The notes under the pieces are model-generated. The model saw only the letters and a program-made list of their open reading frames with translations, did not search any database and was not told the origin of the DNA. From contig CM067370.1 in assembly GCA_034401795.1 (NCBI GenBank), positions 68,383,188-68,447,187 of the forward strand: a stretch of DNA of 64,000 bases, in the 5' to 3' direction. Made by a program: the position numbers and the translations under genes. This document shows positions 10,760 through 20,859 of the stretch, piece after piece. Position 1 is the first letter of the stretch, and each line of letters opens with the position of its first letter. The DNA comes from Chaetoderma sp. LZ-2023a. Taxonomy: Eukaryota > Mollusca > Caudofoveata > Chaetodermatida > Chaetodermatidae.

Positions 10760-12392
10760 CCCTATTTTTACGCACATGCGAGGGTATATTCATGTGCTAT
10801 GAAGAAAGCAATAGCATAAACATTTATGTACCCATCCATCTTAGTGCAAGAGGTAATAATGCAACTAGAGGAATGCTGATTATGATGGTGGGGAAACACT
10901 GTATGTTTTTGTTTGAACTTGAAAACGAGGCCTGAATATGGTTACGTTGACACAACTGACAACTATTGCCCTACAGTTGACACACGTGGCTAGATTGTCA
11001 TTAATGGTGTCTGAAAACGAAGTTTAACATCTGTGCACGAGTTTGAGACTGTCATTATTAATACCGGGTATATCCACCTTGTGCCTGGATGACGGCCTGG
11101 ACACGACGTCTCATGCTGGTCACCAACCGACTGATACGCCATTGTGGTATTCGTTGCCATTCAAGATGGAGTGCGTCTGTTAATTCCTGTAGGTTCTGCA
11201 CAGGAGGATCCCTCCTTCTCACCATGTTTCCCAGAATGTCCCAGATATGCTCAATAGGGTTCATGTCAGGGCTCCTTGCTGGCCATGGTAGGGTTTCGAT
11301 GGTATTCTGGCGGAGGTATTCATGCACAGCTCTAGCACGATGTGGTCGGGCGTTGTCATCCATGAATATAGGGTGGGTTCCAGGTGCATGATTTACAAAA
11401 TGAGGGACCACAACTCTATCCAGTATGGAATCTTGATATCTTTGTCCATTTAGTGTTCCAGGTACAGTCAACAGATCCAGCTTACAATCAAATGAGATGC
11501 ACCCCCATATCATAACGGAACCTCCACCAAATGGAACTTCTTCCATGATGTTACGTTGGTCGTACGCCGTGCGTCTGGACCTCCATACACGAGTTCGACC
11601 ATCTGTGGCATGAAGCAGGAACCGACTTTCATCGGACCAGTGTACCCGTCTCCAGGATCTCATGTTCCAGTGTCTTCTTTCGTTGCACCACCTCAGACGC
11701 TCCTCTTTGTGGTGTGCAGTGAGGAGAGGACGTCTGACAGGTCTCCTAGCTTTCATTCCAGCAGCATACAGTCTCCTTTTGACGGTAGACATTGACACTC
11801 TATTGCGCGTTTCCCATTGCTGGCTGAGCACTCTGCTGTTGGTGAATGGAGATCTCCTAACAAGGCGTACTAGGGCTCGAACATCACGGGCAGTAGTCTT
11901 CTTCGGTCTTCCAGATCTAGGCCTGTCCTTCACCTCGTTAGTTTGCCCATGTTTTGCAATCAAACGACTGATTACAGTATGGTTAATGTTCAGCTGTCTG
12001 CCAATCTCTCTGCATGACATACCAGTGGTATGCATGCCTATGATTTGCCATTTCACACGATCACTTAACCTTCGTCTTTCCATAGCGGTTCACAATCAAG
12101 AGCTAATTCTCTCTGTACAAATAAACCACGGTCATGAACACAAAATTCCTAATCTTGTCGCCTAAATCTGTATGTAATGTTCTACACCTCAAACTGGACT
12201 TTTACATAACTGAACACGTGTGCTGTTTCCCGCCACGCACGGACATCAAGCGGCGTGAAGTCATGCATGCATGTGCATTTCGTACTTGGAATTATGTCAG
12301 CTAACGCGGGGACAAAAAGTATGGCAGCCTAGTTGTACCATCATGTTTCTACGTTCTATTGTTTTTGCTGGTGCTTAACTTTTGCACAGGTG
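10736..12392 (-). mobile_element. Tc1-like DNA transposon, apparently complete (about 1.66 kb)
   Basis: The ends are perfect inverted repeats of 26 bases (10,734-10,759 and 12,369-12,394) beginning TACACCTGTGCAAAAGTTAA. Both are bordered by TA, in fact by TATA, matching the TA target duplication of Tc1/mariner elements. It encloses one intact transposase gene on the minus strand and nothing else. Perfect terminal repeats together with an undisrupted reading frame indicate a recent insertion that could still be autonomous. Confidence 0.93.
11058..12083 (-). CDS. Tc1-like transposase (DD34E), intact, 341 aa
   Basis: Cut-and-paste transposase. Residues about 1-110 form the paired-type DNA-binding region with two helix-turn-helix units (MSCREIGRQLNINHTVISRL in the first) joined by a GRPKK AT-hook-like linker at about 58-62. 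The catalytic domain has D151 (HWSDESRF), D243 (MDDNARPH) and E278 (SPDMNPIEHIWD). Exactly 34 residues separate D243 and E278, giving the DD34E signature of Tc1. The glycine-rich box FGGGSVMIWG is at about 185-194. Length (341 aa) and all key residues are normal for the family. The start is the ATG heading MERRRLSDRVKW, which has family-like sequence immediately after it. The gene sits centrally between perfect terminal repeats with no frameshift or stop, so the protein should be functional if expressed. Confidence 0.96.
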   Translation of the reverse strand: MERRRLSDRVKWQIIGMHTTGMSCREIGRQLNINHTVISRLIAKHGQTNEVKDRPRSGRPKKTTARDVRALVRLVRRSPFTNSRVLSQQWETRNRVSMSTVKRRLYAAGMKARRPVRRPLLTAHHKEERLRWCNERRHWNMRSWRRVHWSDESRFLLHATDGRTRVWRSRRTAYDQRNIMEEVPFGGGSVMIWGCISFDCKLDLLTVPGTLNGQRYQDSILDRVVVPHFVNHAPGTHPIFMDDNARPHRARAVHEYLRQNTIETLPWPARSPDMNPIEHIWDILGNMVRRRDPPVQNLQELTDALHLEWQRIPQWRISRLVTSMRRRVQAVIQAQGGYTRY

Positions 12393-12394
12393 TA
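12369..12394 (-). repeat. Tc1-like element, right terminal inverted repeat
   Basis: Perfect inverted partner of 10,734-10,759. It is followed by TATA, as is the left end in mirror image. Confidence 0.93.
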
Positions 12395-12820
12395 TATAAG
12401 TCATATTGCAGAAAAATAGTCGAAGACGACAATTACAGCCGCCACAAATAGACTAGTCTGAAATAAAGATAAAAATATGAAACGGATACAGAGCGGATGT
12501 CTGGCTTTATGTACATGTTAATATAATATATAATTGCAGATATTCAGAGAGACAGAGAGCTTTGTGCATTACCCCGCCATTGTCTTCGAATTATTCATTC
12601 TATTAATATCATTAAGTAGTTTTGGGTGAATATTTATCAAACCTTATGAAGATCCAACGTGATCAGTAAGATTCGCACATTGTAAGTATGTCTCATTTAA
12701 AGACACGTCTCCAAAGATGGTTGCTCTTTGTGATATGTGCCTATGTTATGTTGGTCTCAATAGACAGGTAGTTTCATGCGATAAGCCGAATACGATAGCG
12801 AGTGTTAAATTATTCCCAAG
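12395..12820. other. Intergenic, nothing recognised
   Basis: AT-rich sequence between the Tc1-like element and the duplicated segment. No open frame or repeat I can name. Confidence 0.4.
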
Positions 12821-12824
12821 TGCC

Positions 12825-12993
12825 CCATAAATGTGATTGAAGAAAGCTTAATATCTGTGTTTGGAGAAATGTTGCATATGAATGCATCAATATGCAGGAC
12901 ATTTCTGTGGCTTGCCAATGGGAAACACAGCAATATTTATTATCGATCGGCGTGTCTCAAGTGATCAGGCAACGTCTAAAAACAAATACTCAC
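12825..12993 (-). repeat. Copy of the segment at 8,640-8,930 (putative duplicated intron start)
   Basis: Shares ordered blocks with 8,640-8,930, ending in both cases at a minus-strand GTGAGTATTT splice donor. Here the donor follows a well-formed open exon (12,994-13,116). The Tc1-like element lies between the two copies. Confidence 0.4.
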
Positions 12994-13116
12994 CTTGGCA
13001 AAAGCAGACATGTGGGAATATATACCCATAGCTAACCCAATGCACAGCTCTAGTATGTGTGAAATACCAATGGTAAAAAATAGCATGTTGAAATTGAAAA
13101 ATTTCCAGTACGACAT
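12994..13116 (-). CDS. Candidate first coding exon, tetraspanin-TM1-like (partial)
   Basis: On the minus strand an ATG at 13,114-13,116 opens 41 codons ending in phase 0 at AAG, followed by the consensus donor GTGAGTATTT. An in-frame TAG lies a few codons upstream of the ATG. The peptide has a short polar start (MSYWKFFNFN) and one hydrophobic segment (about residues 11-33) ending MGIYSHMS. The spacing FN-x2-F-x3-G followed by GIY resembles the first transmembrane helix of tetraspanins, where the first coding exon often ends shortly after GIY. A glutamate inside the helix is atypical. I could not find convincing TM2-TM4 exons downstream (lower coordinates), and the large Tc1-like insertion would fall in the intron. 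It may also be chance or a pseudo-exon. Confidence 0.3.
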
Positions 13117-13209
13117 TTTTATATTAGTTAGCTATGTTGCAACCGTTCCACATGTTGTATGTACCAATGTTTCATGGAGAAGCAGATGCATTAGAATAAA
13201 TAAAGCATT

Positions 13210-14220
13210 TTGATCCTCACGTGTTTATTATACATGGGCTCAAGTTGGCATTTTCCGGCAAAATATCATCGCATGCTTGGGTGTTTAGTTACCTGACCAT
13301 TGTTACAACCATATTGGTTATTTGACGTCTACGCCCATCCAGTGGTAAATCCCATCTCTGTTGGCAGCACAGTCCTGCAAAAACTTCACAGCCGCTCGTG
13401 AGCAATGCAAATTCACACAGTACTAGTGTCCTACTGGTCAAAAGACAACCGAAGTAATATATACAACCTGAGAATAATCACGGGTCAGCTCGTGAACGCT
13501 ACCGCAAGCAGCTGATAATGCCAGTCGAGCAACAGTTAAATTATTTGATAAAAATTCCAAGTGCTGAGAGTACCCATTCTTAGAATGCAACCATTTCTTA
13601 TCCTGTTTGATAAAGTGAACTATGATCTCAATTCTCGCGGTATCATGATGCTAATAAATAGCGTTTATCGTGACTCAGTGCATTTTAAAGTAAATGCCAC
13701 TATTTCACATTGGCATAAACGTGTCTGAGAAGGGCGGTGCCTTCATTGTGGTGACAGCAGGGACTCTTCCTTAAGTCTGCTTAATTAAACCAATTATTGG
13801 CCAAGTCGACCAAAGCGTTAACCCCGTGGGAGAAAATTACGATACCTTAGTCTCGCCATCACATCATATTAGTGACCTCCACCTTTGGTCTTCTATCCCT
13901 CCAAATCTGCACAATTCTTCGGGATCGCAATGCAACCATGCACTAAAGTTGGCCAAGATGACTTCAGTAGAACTCGGCTTTGGCCATTTTCTCCCAAATC
14001 TTTTTCTATTTCGATGACCTTGACCATGACCATTGATCGTCTGTTTCCAAAATCAACAAACCTCTTTGGAACTCCAAGTTCAAGAAAATGTGGTGAAGCT
14101 CAATTCATTAAAATGCATCGAGGCCAATTATATCATTTAAATTGTAATTCCAATAATACCGTATTAATTTCTCGATCTCATCCATCTGTACACGGATATA
14201 ACAGTCTGTATAAGGAAACC
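13210..14220. other. Intergenic, no gene recognised
   Basis: No domain-bearing frame. A minus-strand TTTTTGCAG acceptor-like site near 13,375 precedes a short frame (DCAANRDGIYHW), but nothing connects it to another exon. Confidence 0.35.
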
Positions 14221-14727
14221 AGTAGTATATAAAATAGCCGTTCTGGACCACACCGTTCCTGGGAGGGCTCACCCACCATCGGCCAAGCAAGAAATCCAAC
14301 GAGATACCTCACACTGGCCACAGCTGGTCTATTCCACTGGGGTCGCCCCACCCCAAATGCCGGGTCCACCACCCTTCCCTACCCATAGCTGCTACTTCAA
14401 AACAGTTCAAACGGTTTCAAAACAGTTCAAGCAGTTTTCAAACAGAGTCTACCCATAGACCTGTTGTTCCATAGGCAGCGCCTGACGCACGCATCCATAT
14501 ACACATTTTTAAAAACCTGGCCCGCTCTTTAGACCGTCCTCAGCGTTATGACCTCAAAACAGGATATCTTGTTTTTATTCCCATCACATCAACACTACGA
14601 CGGCAATACAAATCCAGTGTTATAAATCTGCGTGCGTGCGTGCGTGCGTGTGTGTGCGTGGTATGTGAAACGTGTATGTTAGAGTGTGGGGTTTTCACAA
14701 ATTAGACCTAATCTATCAGATCTCTGA

Positions 14728-15090
14728 GCAGGGCCGTATTTAAGGGGGGGGGGGGGTGGGGGGCAAGCGGGGCAAAAGCCTCGGGGCCCCCACAAGCAAG
14801 GGGGCCTCACAATTTAAAAATGAAAAAAAAATTATGCACTTTTTTGGAAGTTATAGGACATTTAAAGCAAACTTTATTAGTTTAGAACTCTTAATCATGC
14901 ATTATAATTATATTCTAATATTTGTGGGGGGCCCCAATTCTTGTTTGGTGTTCGGCAACAATGTTAGTTACGAAAATCTGCAAAATAAAATTGTTTTACA
15001 ACGAATGAAAGCGCCAAAATTCACCCTAAAAGTAGACTCTCTGGCCGTCTCAGAGCACCTAGATGTACAAAATTGTATATACTCAGACGC
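14728..15090 (+). other. Insertion interrupting retroposon copy 1
   Basis: Starts with CAGGGCCGTATTTAAGG and a G10 run and is rich in GGGGCCCCC blocks. The start resembles the CAGGGSCG termini of some hAT elements, but a matching inverted right end is absent and no 8-bp duplication is visible. The nature is therefore unproven. Confidence 0.35.
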
Positions 15091-15195
15091 CGTGCATTAT
15101 CGAGCCTTTCCAGTCAAGGCGCGAGCCGGTGAAGACCTCGCCGCCACGAGACGTCACCGTCGGCGCCGCTGGCACCCTGTCCATCCCAGGGCCAC

Positions 15196-15296
<101 letters not shown>

Positions 15297-15699
15297 TATA
15301 GTCTTAAAAAACATATTCTTAAATAATTTTTAATCCAAACTAACTTGATTTGTTTAAAATGGCTAGTTTTTGTAAAAGGAGTCAAATTCAAATTTATTTA
15401 TTGTGATAAATGAGACAGATCAAATAACGTTCTATATATGTTATAAGGCATAGCTGTGTGACCTTATATCTTTATGTATCTATGTGAATATATGAATACA
15501 TGGCGATATAAGGGTGAAAATCTGAGAACGGCCAATCTTCAAAGAGTGAAAAGTAAAGAAAACTTTTCTGCCCATGGATTTTTTTTATTTTCATTTTTTA
15601 TAGCTAACACAATTGGCAAAATATTTATAGAATATCCGCTCACATAACTCATCAATACTATCTTTATAGAGCTTTCGGTACTGAGGAGGCTCTAGTGTT

Positions 15700-16088
15700 G
15701 TCACTTAAGTTACCAATATTTCTAGCAATAATACAAACACGTGGTGTAAGCAAATCAAATGTTTCCACATCTGGTTTACAGAGTGGCAGAAGGTTGCAAA
15801 CTAGGAATATGTAATATTTTATAACACCTTTATTTGTTTGAATAAAATGATTGTTTTACCAAAAAAGGAACAAAATCTCAAATTACATATCATATAATAC
15901 CATTCCTCTCTCAAACCATGGACAATAGTAAACTGTCATTTTCTTGTTTTATAGAAACAATGCAGTTATTTGATAAACTCAATGTGATAAAGTGTCGACT
16001 TTATAACAATAAAAATAATTACAAAGATATCTTCGGTAACGTAAGTGACAGTTTTGTAACATAAGTGACCGATGATAACATAAGTGAC
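15700..16088 (+). repeat. Left subterminal repeats, consensus GTAACWTAAGTGAC
   Basis: Copies at 15,700-15,713 (inverted), 16,036-16,049, 16,056-16,069 and 16,075-16,088. The last three are direct repeats 19-20 bases apart, i.e. about two helical turns. The core ACTTAAGT is palindromic. Confidence 0.7.
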
Positions 16089-16803
16089 ATTATTTTGGGT
16101 ACAATTATTGGTTCTTGACCCATCTCTCCATAGTGGTCATCAAAGATATACCTCAGATGGAAACCAATGATCAACTATACTCCATTGCTGAACGACAAGA
16201 TTAGGTGATGCTAAAATTATTGGTTTGAAGAATAGTTAACCATGTCACCATGAGCGTGGTGGGTTATTCTGGACGCTCTCAGCTAGTATAGGGTCTCTGT
16301 CCATATGAGGCAAGGACCTTAGAAGCAGGCATTCACACACCTACGCAAACATGCACTCACGCACTGGCAACATGTCCAACCTAAGTATTTATTAAGGACA
16401 TAAAAACTCTTTTATGGCATTTCTTTGCTAGTCAAATTACCTTAGAAATAGTCAACATAGTTGATAAATATGTCGACTGGAAGTTGCTTTTAAAATATTT
16501 AACATAATATTTGGTAATTATTTTGAAAAATAATTTGACTGGTCTGTTGCTGTTATAAGCTTAAATAACCAACATTCACAATTACTGCAGAGATGAGAGA
16601 TACATAGCGTGCTTCGAATTTTTCTCCCAATGAAATATATATATTCTATAATGGATATCTACTTTAGTGCCACAACATGGTCGTTCATAAAGCCACCATT
16701 TTGCGGTACCAAAATCCAATTAGAATGGTATGATATTTATTGTTCAGCGAGCATGTATCATTAGAAACAACGGTGGCTCCTTTAGTATCCGTCACATACA
16801 GGT

Positions 16804-19374
16804 TCAGTTGCATTTGTCGCACATGTATATGCCTATTCCACTATAAGAAGTACACAGCTCATGCGCCCAGAGTTAGCAAATATCGCACTCGATCCAGTCT
16901 TCAGTCGGTGGTTCAACATAACGCTCGGCACATACTATGCAGTTATAGACTGGAGCCTGTTTTGCTTTTGATACTTTAACAAACCTAGTAGTCTTATGCA
17001 TGTTTTGCTTAGAACCACTTTTACAGGGTATTTTGGTTAGTGTAATCGGTTTCTTTCTCAAAGTGGTACATTTTGACGGGTTATTATTAGTTGCTGAAGA
17101 GAATGTGCCGTCCTCTACAGCAGAAAAATTCGCAATATGTGTATTTGAATGCTGTTTGTTGCACGCATTATCTTCAATGGCTGTCTCTGCATTGACTGGC
17201 GAATTAACCACAGCTACTGGTGCAACATAAGGTTGATCTCGAGGAAATGTGTAATGCGAAAGATCGAAACACTGACAACCGTCTCTTGAACAAAAACAAG
17301 AGAGGTTCCTGTAACTAATGGCATACTTATCCTCAGTTAGAACCTGGTGCATCTTCATTGTCCCTCGTATGGGTGCTAGTTTTGCAGGGAAATGTGTAGC
17401 TATGGCATTTATCTCTTTATCAGTAACAAAAAAGAGTTTAACAGAGGTGACCTTTGAAAGTTCTCGGAACATCACTGCCGCATCAGGAATGTCCATTCCA
17501 TGTGCTACTGCGGAATCTGCAGTTCGTTTTAAAGCTGCACCGACACCGTCGGGTGCCCCCTTTCCGTGTGATGCTTCAAAGAAGTTCCAGCTTAAACGAT
17601 TGAAACCTAATCTATATGGCTCTGCTGAGAGTAAAAACAGGTTGTCTTTGTTCTTGTATTGGGTGGTTGGTCCATCACTGAATATATGCAATGTGTTGAT
17701 GTTTGGAAACTCATCCCGAATCATTTTTAAAACCGGTGTAATATACGCCCATACCGCTGATGCATTATGTAACATCGAATCTGATATGGTACAGAATGGG
17801 AAAGAAGAATCCTTCATATAGAGAATGCCCGTGTGTAAAGTTGCCTGTCTGTGACTTGCACCAAAGTGTACCGATTGGACTTCCTGTGCATATCTACATG
17901 TATAGTTCTCCGCAAAGTCTATATGTAAAAGTACTTCATGACTAGTCAGGTTTGTCTTGCACTCACGACTCTGTCTGTATTGATGGCGCATACGGTAAAT
18001 GTGGGGGCATATCTTTGTTTTCATATCGTCATTAAACAGATCAAACAGTTCGTTAATAGTTCCTTCACGTTTACATTTTACTGTCTTTCTGTAGTGCTTT
18101 GTTTCAGAATCTTTAGATGCTGTCTCACTCTGTGTCTGCCACTCCCACCACTCCGTCTTTGCACCTGGCTCAACTATGTTAGCAGTTAAACATTTGTCTC
18201 TGCACTGGCCGCATTCTGCAAGCAAGCACCTGTCATTGTTCGCATCGCAAAAATAGCTAGCCAGTAAGGATTCTAAGTTTGCCGTTCCAGGTGGAAGAAT
18301 ATTAAGCTGCTTCAGCTTCATGAACTTGAGATCTATATTTGTATGCAACTTACACATGCATGTGTCGCGATCACTGACCATAGGTGGAATGACCCAAAAA
18401 GGTCTCAGGCGCAGGAATGTCGGATAACTTACAACGTTATTTGGAAATTCACCATTGTACCGTTGGTGAAGGCATTTCATATTATCACACAATAAACGTT
18501 TTTGCTTTTTCACTTTACAACGTGTTATTGTTTCACTTTTTCCTGTTGTCTGTCTACTTACATCGTCCCGAATAAAGCACTTTTTAATTAGAGTCACTGT
18601 TTCTGGTGGAATTCTGGTTCGAGTTAGTGGCAAAGTTGCAATTTCAATAAAGTACCGCGAATCTGCTGTGCGTAGCTTCAGAGAAATACCGAAAGTTTCT
18701 TTAGCGCATGTCATTAATTTGTACTTCTTTAACAACTTTCCTGATATCATGCTAGCAAGAGCGCGCTTTTCCTTTATTTTAGAGCTCGTTGTGTACCTGT
18801 GTCGCAGTTCTTGTACTAACACATTACCAAACAGTAATTGCTTTTTAACACCGGTGTTAACCTTTTAATTGTAGTTTGGTTTTTGTTCGTGGTGTCAGGG
18901 GGGGGGGGTGTCTTCTCTATCTTTTACTCTTAGTCGGTAACAGCGTTTCCTATACTGTTCACATTGTTTTTGAGTGGTTTTCAGTCTCTGTTCTAATTTT
19001 TTGTAATCTCGATACAGTTTACTGCGATTTCGGCGTCGTCTCTTCTGTCCCTTTGCTTTGGCTACCTTGGAGGTATGACTTGAGTCGGGTGCCTCGCCAA
19101 TGGGATTGACATCTGCCTGATCGGGTGTTTCTGGTGGACTCGGCATAATCATTCTTTTTCTAGTCTTTCGACATTTCTGCTGTCTTACTCGCCATTCTTT
19201 TCTGCGTTTTCTTTTGTCTCGATCAGATAGAGAATCAATCAAACCTTCCTTACCACATTGTTTCCTTTCTTCATAGCGCATTCGCATTTTCCTCAGATAT
19301 TCCGCTCTCCTATCTGCATCAGCATTGACTCTCACGCGGTATCGCCGCTGGTTCTCTGCTGCCGTTAATGGCAT
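16804..19374 (-). pseudogene. Transposase-like gene: basic N-terminus, DDE-like core, C-terminal PHD finger; broken
   Basis: Three consecutive minus-strand pieces form one gene. Piece 1 (18,895-19,374) starts MPLTAAENQRRYRVRVNADA and is a very basic 159-aa DNA-binding-like region; it ends in a C11 tract where the frame slips. A second slip occurs near 18,867. Piece 2 (16,873-18,822, 649 codons) has FLRLRPFWV, a Cys-rich segment (about 191-211), HIDFAENYTCRYAQEVQS (D302), HIFSDGPTTQYKNK (D383) and FFEASHGKGAPDGVGAALKR (E416), a D-D-E-like triad. The frame stops at TAA 16,873-16,875 in the middle of a PHD finger. Reading on, the remaining LWAH, C and CDKC ligands follow up to a TGA at 16,804-16,806, so the stop replaces a probable CAA codon. 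I know this protein family as a widespread uncharacterised invertebrate and fish repeat protein. The terminal PHD suggests chromatin-directed targeting (inference). Confidence 0.65.
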
Positions 19375-19486
19375 CCTAGAAGATTCTGAAAAAAGGAAAC
19401 ACAGGGAATAGTTTAAACTTTGATGGGGTTATCATTCACATACGTGTTCACGCACGCACGTACGCACATACGCACACAAACATGCA

Positions 19487-19690
19487 CACACACTCACTCA
19501 CCCACCCACCCACCCACCCACCCACCCACCCACCCACCCACCCACCCACCCACCCACCCACCCACACACACACCCACTCACTCACTCACTCACCTGAGTC
19601 ACCTCACCTCACCTCACCTCACCTCCCAAGACCCAGACGCACGCACGCACGCATACACAAACAACACACACGCACGCACGCACGTAAGTT
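19487..19690 (+). repeat. Compound microsatellite CCCA / CACT / CACCT / CGCA
   Basis: About 15 copies of CCCA (19,501-19,563), then short CACT, CACCT and CGCA runs. It lies between the transposase gene start and the right subterminal repeats, so it has grown inside the transposon. Confidence 0.95.
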
Positions 19691-19826
19691 CCTCTCTTGG
19701 ATTAATTGTTTATCTGCGGGTACAACTTATCTAGTTGTCTCCCTTGGCGCTTGTATCATCCTAATCATTAAAATGATTAAATAGTATTTTCACTATCAGG
19801 GCGATCTCAGCTGAAGTCTTTGTGAT

Positions 19827-20428
19827 GTCAGATAAGTTACCGGTTTGTCACTTAAGTTACTTTGGATACAGTAACTTATGTGACAAAATGTTATTCATTT
19901 CATATTCTGAAACAAACTATTGTCAATCAAAGGATATATAACATGGACATCTTATGTACATATATGAGACATTGTAAGAGCAATGTTAATTTAATTGTAA
20001 AAATATATTTACCAGGAAAATTATTGATAACTTAAGTGATATACAAAAAAGATACGTTACGTGATGTATGCGATTCAGCCGTAAAAAGATAGAGATTTGA
20101 CTTTCTCTAACGGTAATCTTGATCGCTTGTTTTGGCAAATATATTTTCCGCCGCAATGACCACGTGACCAAAGGGAAGTTACTCATACGTTCTTGGCGCA
20201 GGGCAGATAACTGTGCGGTAACTTATGTGACCAAAAACCTTCGGACAGCATAAAGTGATGGGCATGCTAGTATCTCATTTTGATTTATCTGTCTACATAT
20301 GTGTCTACATATTAAATAAACACTCCACATTAAAACGGCAACAGATTCCTATCTAGCAATTTGACAGAATAGTTTATTAGTACAACCAAATGTTCGGAAG
20401 TCCATCACGGGACAGTAACTTAAGTGAC
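19827..20428 (+). repeat. Right subterminal repeats, consensus GTAACTTAWGTGAC
   Basis: Copies or near-copies at 19,827-19,840 and 19,847-19,860 (inverted), 19,871-19,884, 20,027-20,040, about 20,053-20,066 (degenerate), 20,218-20,231 and 20,415-20,428. They flank the transposase gene's upstream side and could also act as regulatory sites for it. Confidence 0.7.
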
Positions 20429-20612
20429 ATTTTGTTTACAAGAAGCAAAATAAAAAAACTGACAAAGTAATTATACCTCGGAAATAGTACGTTCCTATGT
20501 GTAAATCGACGCACTTCATCAATTTATTGAGGTTTATATAAGGTTTTAAATTAAATGTATACTATAATTTGGTCAATGGACAAGAAAATGAATCTTCTCA
20601 GATTTTCACCCA

Positions 20613-20855
20613 TACATTTAACACTGATGTCCACACACAAATAGGCAATCGGTTCTTGCCTAATCTTACTGATAGTCTGCACATATTTATATATGTATAT
20701 ATACTCAATATAGCCAAACGGGCTGGATTTTGGGTTTGTTTGTTTGTTTATTTAGATCAGTTTGGTCTATCTAGGGTTTTTTTAAAGGCCAATCTTATTA
20801 AATTGAAATATGTTTAATAAATAAATATATCTGAAAACTGGTAAAAAGCATGGAT
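20613..20855. other. Short intergenic stretch, nothing recognised
   Basis: AT-rich sequence between the decayed DNA transposon and the LINE relic. Confidence 0.4.
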
Positions 20856-20859
20856 GGTT

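Larger units (their letters stand above)
15511..20612 (-). mobile_element. Decayed 5.1-kb DNA transposon with PHD-finger transposase
   Basis: A 17-base inverted repeat, GGGTGAAAATCTGAGAA, occurs at 15,512-15,528 and inverted at 20,595-20,611. With one more base on each side it is bordered by TA (15,509-15,510 and 20,613-20,614), a plausible target duplication. Inside lies a single minus-strand gene (16,804-19,374). Both subterminal regions carry repeated GTAACTTAAGTGAC-like motifs, four on the left and about seven on the right, as expected for transposase-binding subterminal repeats. Superfamily: DDE-like, not Tc1, hAT, piggyBac or Harbinger by its motifs; I cannot place it with certainty. 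Confidence 0.6.

Noticed and set aside
11089..12165. Plus-strand frames of 79-167 codons
   Set aside because: They are antisense shadows of the intact Tc1-like transposase gene.
14728..15090. Calling this block a hAT transposon
   Set aside because: Only one hAT-like end is visible; there is no inverted right end, no 8-bp duplication and no transposase.
17318..17821. Plus-strand frame of 167 codons
   Set aside because: Antisense shadow of the decayed transposase gene, whose conserved motifs are on the minus strand.
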